Below, one piece after another: positions 1 to 6,310 of a stretch of 11,881 nucleotides of DNA (position 1 is its first letter; every line of letters starts with the position of its first letter). The notes under the pieces were generated by a model that saw only the letters and a program-made list of their open reading frames with translations, did no database searches and was not told the DNA's origin. The DNA comes from Peptostreptococcaceae bacterium (GTDB taxonomy: Bacteria; Bacillota_A; Clostridia; Peptostreptococcales; Anaerovoracaceae): assembly GCA_016650135.1 (NCBI GenBank), contig JAENWH010000029.1, forward strand, positions 1 through 11,881, given 5' to 3'. The position numbers and the translations under genes were made by a program.

Positions 1-1
1 A

Positions 2-619
2 AAGCTTCTTGACAACAGTAAATTGTCAATAGGCGATGTTTCCTGTATTGGCGTTTCAGAAGGGCCAGGGTCATTTACAGGAATCAGAATTGGCGTTTCA
101 ACTGCAAGAGCTTTATCACAGGCTTTGAACATTCCGATAATTTCTGTGCCTACATTGAAGACTTTTGTTTATAATGTTGATCATTTCAAAGGCATTATAT
201 GCCCGATATTTGATGCAAGAAGAACTCAGGTATATAGTGGGGCTTACGTCTGGGATCAGCAGGGAATAAATTTTGCGGAAAAAATAAAGGCCAATGCATA
301 TACAATTCTGGAAATATTTGAAGAGTTAGAGAAATCCACAGCAGGACAGGATACCGAGATTATGTTTTTTGGTGATGGTATTACAGTATATGAAGAACAG
401 ATTCTAAACTGGGTAGAAAAAGTCAGCGCTTCGGGTTTAAAAGTAACCTTTGCTCCTGAAAACATCAGATATCAAAAAGCATCTTCGACCGCACGTATGG
501 CACTTGAATTGTTTAAAAATAACAAGGCGACTAGTTATGAAAATGTTGAGCCTGTTTATATGCGCAAGGCTGAAGCACAGCGTAAATTGGATGAGGGAAC
601 TCTGGTAGCTTATAAATAG
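2..619 (+). CDS. tsaB: TsaB, tRNA t6A37 threonylcarbamoyladenosine biosynthesis protein (5' partial)
   Basis: TsaB is the inactive ASKHA-fold paralogue that pairs with TsaD in the cytoplasmic TsaB-TsaD-TsaE complex, which moves the threonylcarbamoyl group from TC-AMP to A37 of ANN-decoding tRNAs. The frame is open from the window edge (it reads KLLDNSK before residue 'LSIGDV'), so the gene begins outside the window. About 205 residues are visible against a usual 230-240, so only the first strand region (the MKILAIDTS-like start) is missing. The diagnostic motif SEGPGSFTGIRIGVSTARAL lies near the start of the visible part, and the C-terminal EPVYMRKAEAQRK segment is typical of TsaB. A TTG at position 23 could be read as a start but would cut the N-terminal fold. 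It is first of four closely spaced + strand genes with rimI and tsaD, the standard Firmicutes order; tsaE is probably just upstream, outside the window. Confidence 0.96.
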   Translation, partial: KLLDNSKLSIGDVSCIGVSEGPGSFTGIRIGVSTARALSQALNIPIISVPTLKTFVYNVDHFKGIICPIFDARRTQVYSGAYVWDQQGINFAEKIKANAYTILEIFEELEKSTAGQDTEIMFFGDGITVYEEQILNWVEKVSASGLKVTFAPENIRYQKASSTARMALELFKNNKATSYENVEPVYMRKAEAQRKLDEGTLVAYK

Positions 620-647
620 GGGCTGCTGAATTGTTCAGTAAGCCCTA
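617..647 (+). other. Intercistronic hairpin spanning the tsaB stop codon
   Basis: The outer stem pairs GGGCT (620-624) with AGCCC (641-645), with possible extension. The inner stem pairs CTGAA (626-630) with TTCAG (634-638) around a TTG loop. The structure starts at the tsaB stop codon and ends six bases before the rimI ribosome binding site (653-658). No T tract follows, so it is not a standard terminator. A role in mRNA processing, stability or translational coupling is inference. Confidence 0.55.
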
Positions 648-665
648 AATAAAAGAGGTAGAAGG

Positions 666-1130
666 ATGTCTGATATTGTCATTAGAAAGGCAACTGAAAA
701 AGATATAAGCCTGATAGCTGATTTAGATAAAATTTGCTTTTCCGTCCCTTGGAGTGAACAGGCTTTCGACAAGGAACTAAAGGAAAATGATTTGGCGTTT
801 TATATATTGGCAGAGGTAAAAGATACAGGTCAGATTGTAGGATATGCAGGGGTATGGTTAATTCGGGGAGAGGGACATATCACAAATGTTGCCGTTCATC
901 CGGAATTCAGGAGAAAACATATTGGAATGGAAATAGTTGAGGTTCTGATGAAAGAAAGTAGGAAGCAGGCAGGTACAAAAACTTTTACTCTGGAGGCAAG
1001 GAAGTCAAATACAGCCGCAATTGAGCTGTATAAGAAATTCGGGTTTGTAGAGGTTGGCATAAGAAAAGGCTATTATCAGGAAAACAACGAGGATGCAGTG
1101 ATTATGTGGACAAGCCCAGGATGCTTATAA
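666..1130 (+). CDS. rimI: RimI-type GNAT N-acetyltransferase (ribosomal protein S18-alanine acetyltransferase)
   Basis: RimI transfers the acetyl group of acetyl-CoA to the N-terminal alanine of ribosomal protein S18 in well-studied bacteria. The 154-residue product is normal in length for the family. The GNAT core is visible: strand-helix motif [14 protein letters not shown] (residues about 74-87) forms the acetyl-CoA pyrophosphate loop, and [20 protein letters not shown] (108-127) is the RimI signature holding the likely catalytic Glu110 and Tyr122. The loop reads R-R-K-H-I-G, with His85 where the classic (Q/R)xxGx(G/A) pattern has Gly. The ATG has an AAGAGG ribosome binding site at 653-658. 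It sits between tsaB and tsaD in the same operon, and this position supports RimI over other GNATs. The protein substrate itself is inferred from family and context. Confidence 0.93.
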   Translation: MSDIVIRKATEKDISLIADLDKICFSVPWSEQAFDKELKENDLAFYILAEVKDTGQIVGYAGVWLIRGEGHITNVAVHPEFRRKHIGMEIVEVLMKESRKQAGTKTFTLEARKSNTAAIELYKKFGFVEVGIRKGYYQENNEDAVIMWTSPGCL

Positions 1131-1139
1131 TGGGCTTGT
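1110..1139 (+). other. Hairpin spanning the rimI stop codon, just before the tsaD ribosome binding site
   Basis: ACAAGCCCA (1110-1118) and TGGGCTTGT (1131-1139) are a perfect 9-bp inverted repeat with a 12-base loop containing the last rimI codons and the TAA. The 3' arm ends two bases before the GAGGG ribosome binding site of tsaD (1141-1145). No U tract follows, so termination is unlikely; control of tsaD initiation or transcript stability is possible. Confidence 0.55.
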
Positions 1140-1152
1140 TGAGGGAGAAGAA

Positions 1153-2163
1153 ATGGATCATTTGACTATGGCAATTGAATCAAGCTGTGATGAAACGTCT
1201 GTGGCGATTGTAAGGAATGGAAGAGAAATACTCTCTAACATTATTTCGTCGCAGATTGAGGTACATAAAGTTTTTGGCGGTGTAGTCCCTGAGATTGCGT
1301 CAAGGCACCATTTGAAAAACATTAACGGGGTTGCAAAAGAAGCATTGGAAGAGGCTGGGGTAACTCTTGATGACATTGATTTGATTGGGGTAACACAGGG
1401 ACCTGGTCTTGTGGGAGCCCTGTTGATTGGGCTGGCTACAGCGAAGGCGTTTGCATTTGCTAAAAACAAGCCACTTGTTGGCATTCATCACATTCAAGGG
1501 CACATCAGCGCAAATTATATAGAACATAAAGAACTTGAGCCGCCATTTTTGGCGCTCGTTGTATCGGGAGGGCATACAAGTATAATTGAAGTCCTTGGGT
1601 ATAATGACTTCAAAGTAATCGGAAGAACAAGAGATGATGCAGCGGGGGAAGCCTTTGACAAGGTGGCAAGAGTTCTTGGCCTTGGGTATCCAGGTGGACC
1701 GCTTATTGACGAAATTGCTAAAAAAGGCAATAAAGATGCCATCCATTTTAAAAGGGTTTATTTGGACAAGGACGGTTTTGACTTTAGTTTCAGCGGGACC
1801 AAAACGGGAGTTATCAATTATTTGAATACGGAAAAGCAGGCAGGAAGAGAGATAAACGTTCCGGATGTTGCGGCCAGCTTCCAGCAGGCAGTCATGGAAG
1901 TAATTGTTGACAAGGCTATTGATGCCGCCGAAAAACTGGGTAAGAACAAGATTGTTCTTGCCGGTGGCGTCGCCGCAAACAGCAGCCTTCGAAGGATGCT
2001 TGAAAATGCATGCAATCAAAAGGGAATAAAACTTTTCTGCCCTTCAATCATACTTTGCACAGATAATGCAGCGATGATAGGTTGCGCAGCGTATTACAAA
2101 TTTAAAGAAGGGTATCTGGATGACATGAGCCTGGATGCGTTCCCTAATTTACCATTAGAATAA
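1153..2163 (+). CDS. tsaD: TsaD, tRNA N6-adenosine threonylcarbamoyltransferase
   Basis: TsaD (Kae1/Qri7/YgjD family) is the catalytic subunit that transfers the threonylcarbamoyl moiety from TC-AMP to A37 of tRNAs reading ANN codons. The 336-residue length is typical. The N-terminal [12 protein letters not shown] (9-20) is the ASKHA phosphate-1 region. The metal ligands are visible as H113 and H117 in GIHHIQGH and Asp304 in CTDNAAMIG. The nucleotide-binding segments VSGGHTS (137-143), [17 protein letters not shown] (161-177) and [12 protein letters not shown] (269-280) are all intact. The residues before the CTDNAA motif (PSIIL) differ from the more usual PxxxYCTDN form but keep the catalytic Asp. 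The ATG follows GAGGG at 1141-1145. It lies downstream of tsaB and rimI and 12 bases ahead of the ABC-F gene, so one transcript is likely. Confidence 0.98.
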   Translation: MDHLTMAIESSCDETSVAIVRNGREILSNIISSQIEVHKVFGGVVPEIASRHHLKNINGVAKEALEEAGVTLDDIDLIGVTQGPGLVGALLIGLATAKAFAFAKNKPLVGIHHIQGHISANYIEHKELEPPFLALVVSGGHTSIIEVLGYNDFKVIGRTRDDAAGEAFDKVARVLGLGYPGGPLIDEIAKKGNKDAIHFKRVYLDKDGFDFSFSGTKTGVINYLNTEKQAGREINVPDVAASFQQAVMEVIVDKAIDAAEKLGKNKIVLAGGVAANSSLRRMLENACNQKGIKLFCPSIILCTDNAAMIGCAAYYKFKEGYLDDMSLDAFPNLPLE

Positions 2164-2175
2164 AAAAGGAAAACA

Positions 2176-4137
2176 ATGATAATATTATCAGCAAACAACA
2201 TTACAAAAGCATATGGGGTAGATGTGATTTTAAGCGGTATATCCTTTCATATTAATCAGGGAGACAGGGTAGGAGTAATCGGCGCAAACGGGGCTGGGAA
2301 AACAACTCTTTTAAACATCCTGTCAGGTGACATGCCAAGAGATGAAGGAGATGTCTTTATTTCTTCGGACACAACAATTGGTTATCTTAAACAAAGTGAT
2401 GAGTTTAGTTCTGATAAAACCCTTTATGAAGAGGTATCCTCAATTTTCGCCCATATGGAAGTGCTTGAAAAAGAAATGGGAGAACTTTCAGTTGAAATAG
2501 GTGAAAAATCACAAAATGGAGAAGATGTAGAAAAGAAAATACAGCAATTACATCTGATGCAGGAGGAATATGAAAGGAAAAATGGGTATACGTATAAAAG
2601 TGAGATCAATGGGATATTAAACAGCATGGCTTTTACCGAGGATTTTTTTGAAAAAAAAATCTCAACCCTTAGCGGTGGAGAAAGAACCAGATTGTCACTG
2701 GCCTGTTTACTGCTTAAGAAGCCGGACCTGCTGTTTTTGGATGAGCCAACCAACCATTTAGACATAGGAACAATAAAATGGTTAGAACAGTATTTGAAGG
2801 GGTATAAAGGGACAATCGTATTAATTTCCCATGACAGATATTTTCTGGACCAGACTGTGAACAAGATTTTCGAATTGGAAAATCATAAAATGTACATATA
2901 TGAAGGAAATTATTCAACCTTTGCTGAAAAAAAGAGACAGAGGCTGGATGATGAAATGCGCAAATATGATCAGCAGCAAAAGGAAATTGACAGGCAGGAA
3001 GAAATAATCAGACGGTTTAAGCAGCATGGAACTGAGAAACTCGCCAAAAGGGCACAATCCAGAGAAAAACAATTGGCTAAAATAGACGTGATTGGGAAAC
3101 CAACGGCTCCAACGGGTAAAATAAAGATTCATTTTAAGCAAAACTTTAAAAGCGGCAATGACGTTTTAAAGGCACAAGAACTTTCAATGAGTTTTGGACA
3201 TGGACAAAATAGGAAACAGTTATTCAATAATGTGGAATTTGATATTAAAAGGGGCGAACGAATTTGTATTGTTGGCCCGAATGGAGTGGGAAAGACTACA
3301 TTACTGAAAATAATGATGCAGACACTTGAGCCAGATGGCGGGCATCTTAAAATAGGTCACAATGTTGCTTTTGGATATTATGATCAGGGGCAAAAACTTC
3401 TGAATTTGAACAATACTGTATTTGAAGAGATGAAAGATTCTTACAGGCTCTATTCCGATACAGAAATGAGAAGTATATTAGGCAGATTTTTGTTCAGAAA
3501 CGAAGCGGCGTTTTTAAATGTCGCAAGTCTGAGCGGAGGTGAAAAAGCGAGACTTACCCTTTTAAAACTTATGCTTTCGGGGGCAAATGTAATTATACTT
3601 GATGAACCTACAAATCATTTGGATATCAATTCCAAAGAAATTGTTGAGGACGCATTGCTTGATTTCCCCGGGACAGTAATCGTTGTTTCTCATGACAGAT
3701 ATTTTCTGAATAAAGTGCCGACAAGAATTTTTGAGCTTACTCAAAACGGCATTGATTCTTACCTGGGAAGCTATGATTATTACGTAGAAAAAAAACAATC
3801 TATTGACTCAGGGAAAAAATATCTGGAAGAATTGAGCAAAACCCAAAGTAGTTCAGAAAAAGAAGGCGAACAGAGTGAAAAGGTTTTTGATCCTGGCCTT
3901 CAAAGGAAAATAAACAAAGAAAATGAGGCAAAAGACAGGAAAAAAGAAAGAGATATTAAAAAATATGAAGAAGAAATTTCAAAAGTCGAAGGAGAAATTG
4001 GTATTTATGAGGCAGAAATGTGCAAAGAGAGTGTTTTTACGAATCATGTTCTAGCCGGTGAATATAATGAAAAGGTTGAAATTTCAAAGAAAAAGCTGGA
4101 AAAGGTTTATGAAGAATGGCTGAAATTACAAAACTAG
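2176..4137 (+). CDS. ydiF: ABC-F family ATPase, YdiF type
   Basis: ABC-F proteins are soluble twin-ATPase proteins without membrane domains that act on the ribosome, mostly at the E site; the precise role of the YdiF branch is not settled. The product has 653 residues, close to B. subtilis YdiF. The first ABC domain has Walker A GANGAGKT (36-43), an inserted arm (about 85-145), signature LSGGE (165-169), Walker B with Glu190, and switch His219. A charged interdomain linker of the PtIM type covers about 250-320. The second domain has GPNGVGKT (367-374), LSGGE (452-456), Glu477 and His506. A C-terminal extension of about 110 residues (540-653) is rich in Lys and Glu and predicted coiled coil. 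Both catalytic Glu residues are present, so both sites should hydrolyse ATP. An AAGGA site precedes the ATG. Position after tsaD matches the Bacillus ydiE-ydiF order. A resistance role as in Vga or Msr is not supported. Confidence 0.95.
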   Translation: MIILSANNITKAYGVDVILSGISFHINQGDRVGVIGANGAGKTTLLNILSGDMPRDEGDVFISSDTTIGYLKQSDEFSSDKTLYEEVSSIFAHMEVLEKEMGELSVEIGEKSQNGEDVEKKIQQLHLMQEEYERKNGYTYKSEINGILNSMAFTEDFFEKKISTLSGGERTRLSLACLLLKKPDLLFLDEPTNHLDIGTIKWLEQYLKGYKGTIVLISHDRYFLDQTVNKIFELENHKMYIYEGNYSTFAEKKRQRLDDEMRKYDQQQKEIDRQEEIIRRFKQHGTEKLAKRAQSREKQLAKIDVIGKPTAPTGKIKIHFKQNFKSGNDVLKAQELSMSFGHGQNRKQLFNNVEFDIKRGERICIVGPNGVGKTTLLKIMMQTLEPDGGHLKIGHNVAFGYYDQGQKLLNLNNTVFEEMKDSYRLYSDTEMRSILGRFLFRNEAAFLNVASLSGGEKARLTLLKLMLSGANVIILDEPTNHLDINSKEIVEDALLDFPGTVIVVSHDRYFLNKVPTRIFELTQNGIDSYLGSYDYYVEKKQSIDSGKKYLEELSKTQSSSEKEGEQSEKVFDPGLQRKINKENEAKDRKKERDIKKYEEEISKVEGEIGIYEAEMCKESVFTNHVLAGEYNEKVEISKKKLEKVYEEWLKLQN

Positions 4138-4152
4138 TTTGATAATCAAAAT
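4136..4152. promoter_or_regulatory. FabT-like operator palindrome upstream of acpP
   Basis: AGTTTGATAATCAAAAT contains the perfect 6-1-6 palindrome TTTGAT-A-ATCAAA at 4138-4150. It closely matches the published streptococcal FabT operator (ANTTTGATTATCAAATT, from memory), differing only at the centre and near one end. FabT is a MarR-family repressor of fatty acid synthesis genes, and the next gene is acpP. The site overlaps the ABC-F stop codon and lies 26 bases upstream of the predicted acpP -35 box, so it is not the usual promoter-overlapping position. No fabT gene is in the window. Confidence 0.5.
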
Positions 4153-4171
4153 AATAATAAAAATATTTAAT

Positions 4172-4221
4172 ATTTTTGTTGCATATATTAAAACAGTAAA
4201 TTATAATTATTTTTGTTACAT
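4172..4221 (+). repeat. Two direct copies of ATTTTTGTTRCAT in the acpP promoter region
   Basis: ATTTTTGTTGCAT occurs at 4172-4184 and ATTTTTGTTACAT at 4209-4221, identical but for one base and 37 bases apart start to start. The first copy carries the -35 box of the predicted promoter and the second covers its start site. They may be a pair of protein-binding sites or a chance duplication in A/T-rich DNA. Confidence 0.5.
4179..4207 (+). promoter_or_regulatory. Predicted sigma-A promoter for acpP
   Basis: TTGCAT (4179-4184) and a perfect TATAAT (4202-4207) are separated by the ideal 17 bases. Transcription would begin near 4214 and give a leader of about 54 bases. The ABC-F gene upstream has no clear terminator, so read-through from the tsa operon is also possible. 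Confidence 0.7.
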
Positions 4222-4267
4222 CAGTTAATAAATTAAAAAAGTAAAGACAAAAAATGGAGGAGATAAA

Positions 4268-4498
4268 ATGGTATTTGATAAAATAAGGAGCATTATAGTT
4301 GAACAATTAGGAGTTGAAGAATCACAGGTGGCATTAGATACACATCTGATGAAAGATCTCGAAGCAGATTCACTGGATGCTGTAGAAATTATTATGGCAA
4401 TCGAAGATGAATTTGATTTAGAAGTTCCGGACGAAGCGGCTGAAAAATTTCAAAGCGTTGGCGACATTGTAAAGTATGTCGAAGAAAAAATCAGCTAA
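4268..4498 (+). CDS. acpP: Acyl carrier protein
   Basis: ACP carries growing acyl chains of type II fatty acid synthesis on a 4'-phosphopantetheine arm in the cytoplasm. The 76-residue acidic product has the standard four-helix ACP pattern. The attachment motif is EADSLDAVE, with Ser35 the modified serine, followed by the acidic helix II (EIIMAIEDEFDLEVPDEAA). A strong GGAGGAG site (4256-4262) lies five bases before the ATG. No fab genes are adjacent in this window, so acpP is separate here from any fatty acid cluster. A promoter and a FabT-like palindrome upstream and a terminator downstream suggest it is largely its own transcription unit. Confidence 0.97.
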   Translation: MVFDKIRSIIVEQLGVEESQVALDTHLMKDLEADSLDAVEIIMAIEDEFDLEVPDEAAEKFQSVGDIVKYVEEKIS

Positions 4499-4521
4499 AG
4501 CCCGCATACGCGGGTTTTTTT
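4499..4521 (+). terminator. Intrinsic terminator after acpP
   Basis: CCCGC (4501-4505), loop ATAC, GCGGG (4510-4514), then seven Ts. The stem extends through a G-U and A-U pairs with the preceding AAG. It starts one base after the acpP stop codon and ends 27 bases before the rex start, so most acpP transcripts should stop before rex. Confidence 0.85.
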
Positions 4522-4548
4522 CAAAAATGACTTAAGGCAGGTGTAAAG

Positions 4549-5190
4549 ATGAATAAGGGCACAAAAATATCAAACGCAGTAATAAAAAGGCTGCCAAGAT
4601 ATCGAAGATATTTAAAAGAACTTCAGAGAAAAGGTGTGGAGAAAATTTCATCAGGTGAACTTAGTGTATTGATAGGCTATACTGCATCCCAAATAAGACA
4701 GGACTTAAACAATTTTGGCGGGTTTGGACAACAGGGCTACGGGTATAATGTGAACAGCCTTTATAATGAAATCAGCGCAATTCTTGGGCTTGATAAGGCG
4801 TATAAACTGGTAATAGTAGGTGCTGGAAATCTGGGACAAGCTATTGCAAATTACACCTCTTACTTTAAGGCTGGGTTTGTCGTATGCGGAATATTCGAAG
4901 TAAACCCAAGATTAATTGGTTTGAAGATTAATGACATCGAAGTAATGGACTATGAAAAATTAGTCAGTTATGTAGAAGAGAATCATATCGACATGGGGAT
5001 TATTTGTACATATAAGGACAGTGCACAAGCTGTGGCAGACAAACTTTCTTTTGCAGGGGTAAAAGGGATTTGGAACTTCGCACCGATTGATATTGAAGTC
5101 CCGGAAAGAGTGGCACTGGAAAATGTTCACTTAAGCGATAGTCTTCATTCTTTAGCCTACCATATCAATAAGAATCAAAAGCAGGAATAA
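4549..5190 (+). CDS. rex: Rex, NADH/NAD+-sensing redox transcriptional repressor
   Basis: Rex binds operators of fermentation and NAD(H)-linked genes when NADH/NAD+ is low and releases them when NADH binds; in clostridia it controls alcohol, butyrate and hydrogen pathways. The 213-residue length is normal. The N-terminal winged helix (about 1-78) contains TASQIRQDLNNFGGFGQQGYGY (45-66), the recognition helix and wing of clostridial Rex. The C-terminal Rossmann domain begins with VIVGAGNLGQA (88-98), the dinucleotide-binding loop, and ends in the domain-swap helix (HSLAYHINK). AAGGCAGG lies a short distance before the ATG. There is no room for a promoter between the acpP terminator and the start, so expression must come from read-through or a promoter inside acpP. 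The gene is convergent with a ferredoxin gene. Confidence 0.97.
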   Translation: MNKGTKISNAVIKRLPRYRRYLKELQRKGVEKISSGELSVLIGYTASQIRQDLNNFGGFGQQGYGYNVNSLYNEISAILGLDKAYKLVIVGAGNLGQAIANYTSYFKAGFVVCGIFEVNPRLIGLKINDIEVMDYEKLVSYVEENHIDMGIICTYKDSAQAVADKLSFAGVKGIWNFAPIDIEVPERVALENVHLSDSLHSLAYHINKNQKQE

Positions 5191-5200
5191 AAATAAAAAA

Positions 5201-5228
5201 AATAACCGTTTCTTTTGAAACGGTTATT
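5201..5228 (-). terminator. Terminator for the ferredoxin gene, shared hairpin with the rex 3' end
   Basis: AATAACCGTTTC (5201-5212) and GAAACGGTTATT (5217-5228) form a perfect 12-bp stem with a TTTT loop. On the - strand it is followed by a long run of Ts (the A-rich stretch 5189-5200), giving a strong intrinsic terminator for the ferredoxin. On the + strand the bases after the stem are not T-rich, so it would act on rex mainly as a 3'-end stabilising hairpin or weak terminator. Confidence 0.88.
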
Positions 5229-5251
5229 AATTATAAAAAGTGTTAATATGT

Positions 5252-5419
5252 TTATCCTTCTACGGGAGCATCCACTGGGCATGCATTTGCGCAAGCTCCA
5301 CAATCAATACATTTGTCAGCATCGATAACATAAATGGTGCCTTCTGTAATTGCATCTGTTGGACATTCAGCAACACAAGCTCCACAAGCGATACAAGAAT
5401 CTTGAATTTTGTAAGCCAT
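5252..5419 (-). CDS. 2[4Fe-4S] ferredoxin, clostridial type
   Basis: This small cytoplasmic electron carrier links pyruvate:ferredoxin oxidoreductase, hydrogenase and related low-potential enzymes in anaerobes. I translated it by hand: 55 residues beginning MAYKIQDSC and ending PVEG. Two CxxCxxCxxxCP clusters are complete: Cys9, 12, 15 and 19, then Cys37, 40, 43 and 47, each followed by Pro. The pseudo-twofold repeat and length match Clostridium pasteurianum-type ferredoxins. An AGGAGG site (complement of 5429-5434) stands nine bases before the ATG. The gene is monocistronic, with a strong terminator at 5201-5228. It converges on rex and diverges from the P-loop/Asp23 gene, a sensible redox neighbourhood, although no good Rex operator is seen at its promoter. 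A + strand open frame over the same DNA is a shadow. Confidence 0.96.
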   Translation of the reverse strand: MAYKIQDSCIACGACVAECPTDAITEGTIYVIDADKCIDCGACANACPVDAPVEG

Positions 5420-5460
5420 TTTAATATTCCTCCTTTTTAATTAGATTGAAAACTACATAA

Positions 5461-5489
5461 ATTATAACAAACAAACCAGGAGAAGTAAA
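5461..5489 (-). promoter_or_regulatory. Predicted promoter for the ferredoxin gene
   Basis: Reading the - strand, TTTACT (complement of 5484-5489) and a perfect TATAAT (complement of 5461-5466) are 17 bases apart. The start would fall near 5454, leaving a 35-base leader with the AGGAGG site. It overlaps the ribosome binding site of the divergent P-loop gene. Confidence 0.5.
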
Positions 5490-5490
5490 G

Positions 5491-6294
5491 ATGAAAGTTT
5501 ACGCTTTAGTTGGTAAAAGTGGTTCGGGGAAAAGTTACCAGGCGATGAATATCTGCAGAGAATTAAACATAGAGTCTATCATTGATGATGGGCTGCTTGT
5601 TTACGGGAATACCGTTGCAGCAGGGACTTCGGCAAAAAGGCAGGCGACGAAAATAGGTGCAATCAGAACCGCATTGTTTACAAATAATGAGCACAGACTT
5701 TTGGTATCAGAAAAAATTAAGGAACTGAACATTGAGACTATACTGATTTTGGGGACTTCAGATGGCATGGTTGAGAGAATAGCGGACAGGCTTGATTTGC
5801 CAGCAATTGAAAAAACCGTATATATTGAGGATATTACAACTGAAGGCGAAAGAAGCGTTGCCCATAAGCAAAGGCATGAACTGGGAAAACACGTCATACC
5901 GGTTCCCACTTTACAGATTAAGAGAGAATTCTCCGGATATTTTCTGGATCCGTTAAAAATCTTTCGCCGATGGGGCAATAAAGAAGTTTTCTCTGAAAAA
6001 TCAGTGGTAAGACCTACTTACAGCTATTTAGGAGACTATACAATTTCTGATAAAGCAATTTATGATATTGTTCATTATATAGGATTGCATACGGAAGGGG
6101 TTTGTTCAATCATTCGTGCAGATGCCAGCACGACTCACACAGGAGTTGAAATTACAGCTTTAGTGATACTTAATTACGGATGCAGGATAATCGATACGGC
6201 AAAAAATCTGCAGAGCAATATATTATCAGGGGTTCAAATGATGACAGCTTTCAATATTGAGACAGTTAATGTAGAGGTTAGAGGATTAAAATAA
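5491..6294 (+). CDS. P-loop NTPase-like protein with C-terminal Asp23/YloU-like domain
   Basis: I do not know a demonstrated function for this protein. The 267-residue product starts with a clear Walker A loop, VGKSGSGKS (7-15), of the kinase or ABC-like type, followed by an alternating strand-helix region. A strand at 83-88 (TILILG) sits where a Walker B is expected but has no Asp at its end; DD at 32-33 or E113/D114 could serve instead. A middle segment (about 120-175) is basic and has no known motif. The last 90 residues (about 178-267; YLGDYTISDKAIYDIV..., and ending VNVEVRGLK) resemble the Asp23/Gls24 (DUF322, YloU) fold in strand pattern and in the final NVxVxG strand. No signal peptide or membrane segment is visible. 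AGGAGA (5478-5483) lies before the ATG. It is first of an operon with ogg (16 bases on) and the DUF554 gene. The domain assignment is by eye; the P-loop is sure, the Asp23 call likely. Confidence 0.8.
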   Translation: MKVYALVGKSGSGKSYQAMNICRELNIESIIDDGLLVYGNTVAAGTSAKRQATKIGAIRTALFTNNEHRLLVSEKIKELNIETILILGTSDGMVERIADRLDLPAIEKTVYIEDITTEGERSVAHKQRHELGKHVIPVPTLQIKREFSGYFLDPLKIFRRWGNKEVFSEKSVVRPTYSYLGDYTISDKAIYDIVHYIGLHTEGVCSIIRADASTTHTGVEITALVILNYGCRIIDTAKNLQSNILSGVQMMTAFNIETVNVEVRGLK

Positions 6295-6310
6295 AAACCA
6301 GGGGTATAAA

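Noticed and set aside
23..619. TTG at 23 as the start of TsaB
   Set aside because: The frame is open to the window edge and TsaB needs about 30 more N-terminal residues, so the gene is partial.
1300..2019. Long - strand open frame (239 codons) opposite tsaD
   Set aside because: It is antisense to a fully conserved tsaD, has no ribosome binding site, and its translation looks like no protein family.
2176..4137. Antibiotic resistance ABC-F protein (Vga, Msr or Lsa type)
   Set aside because: The arm region, long C-terminal extension and position after tsaD fit the housekeeping YdiF group; nothing points to resistance.
4213..4231. Rex-operator-like sequence before acpP (TTGTTA ... TTAATAA)
   Set aside because: The half sites are one base too far apart and the second half is imperfect compared with TTGTTAA-N4-TTAACAA.
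5240..5440. + strand open frame of 66 codons downstream of rex
   Set aside because: It is the reverse complement shadow of the 55-residue ferredoxin gene, whose eight cysteines and AGGAGG site are decisive.
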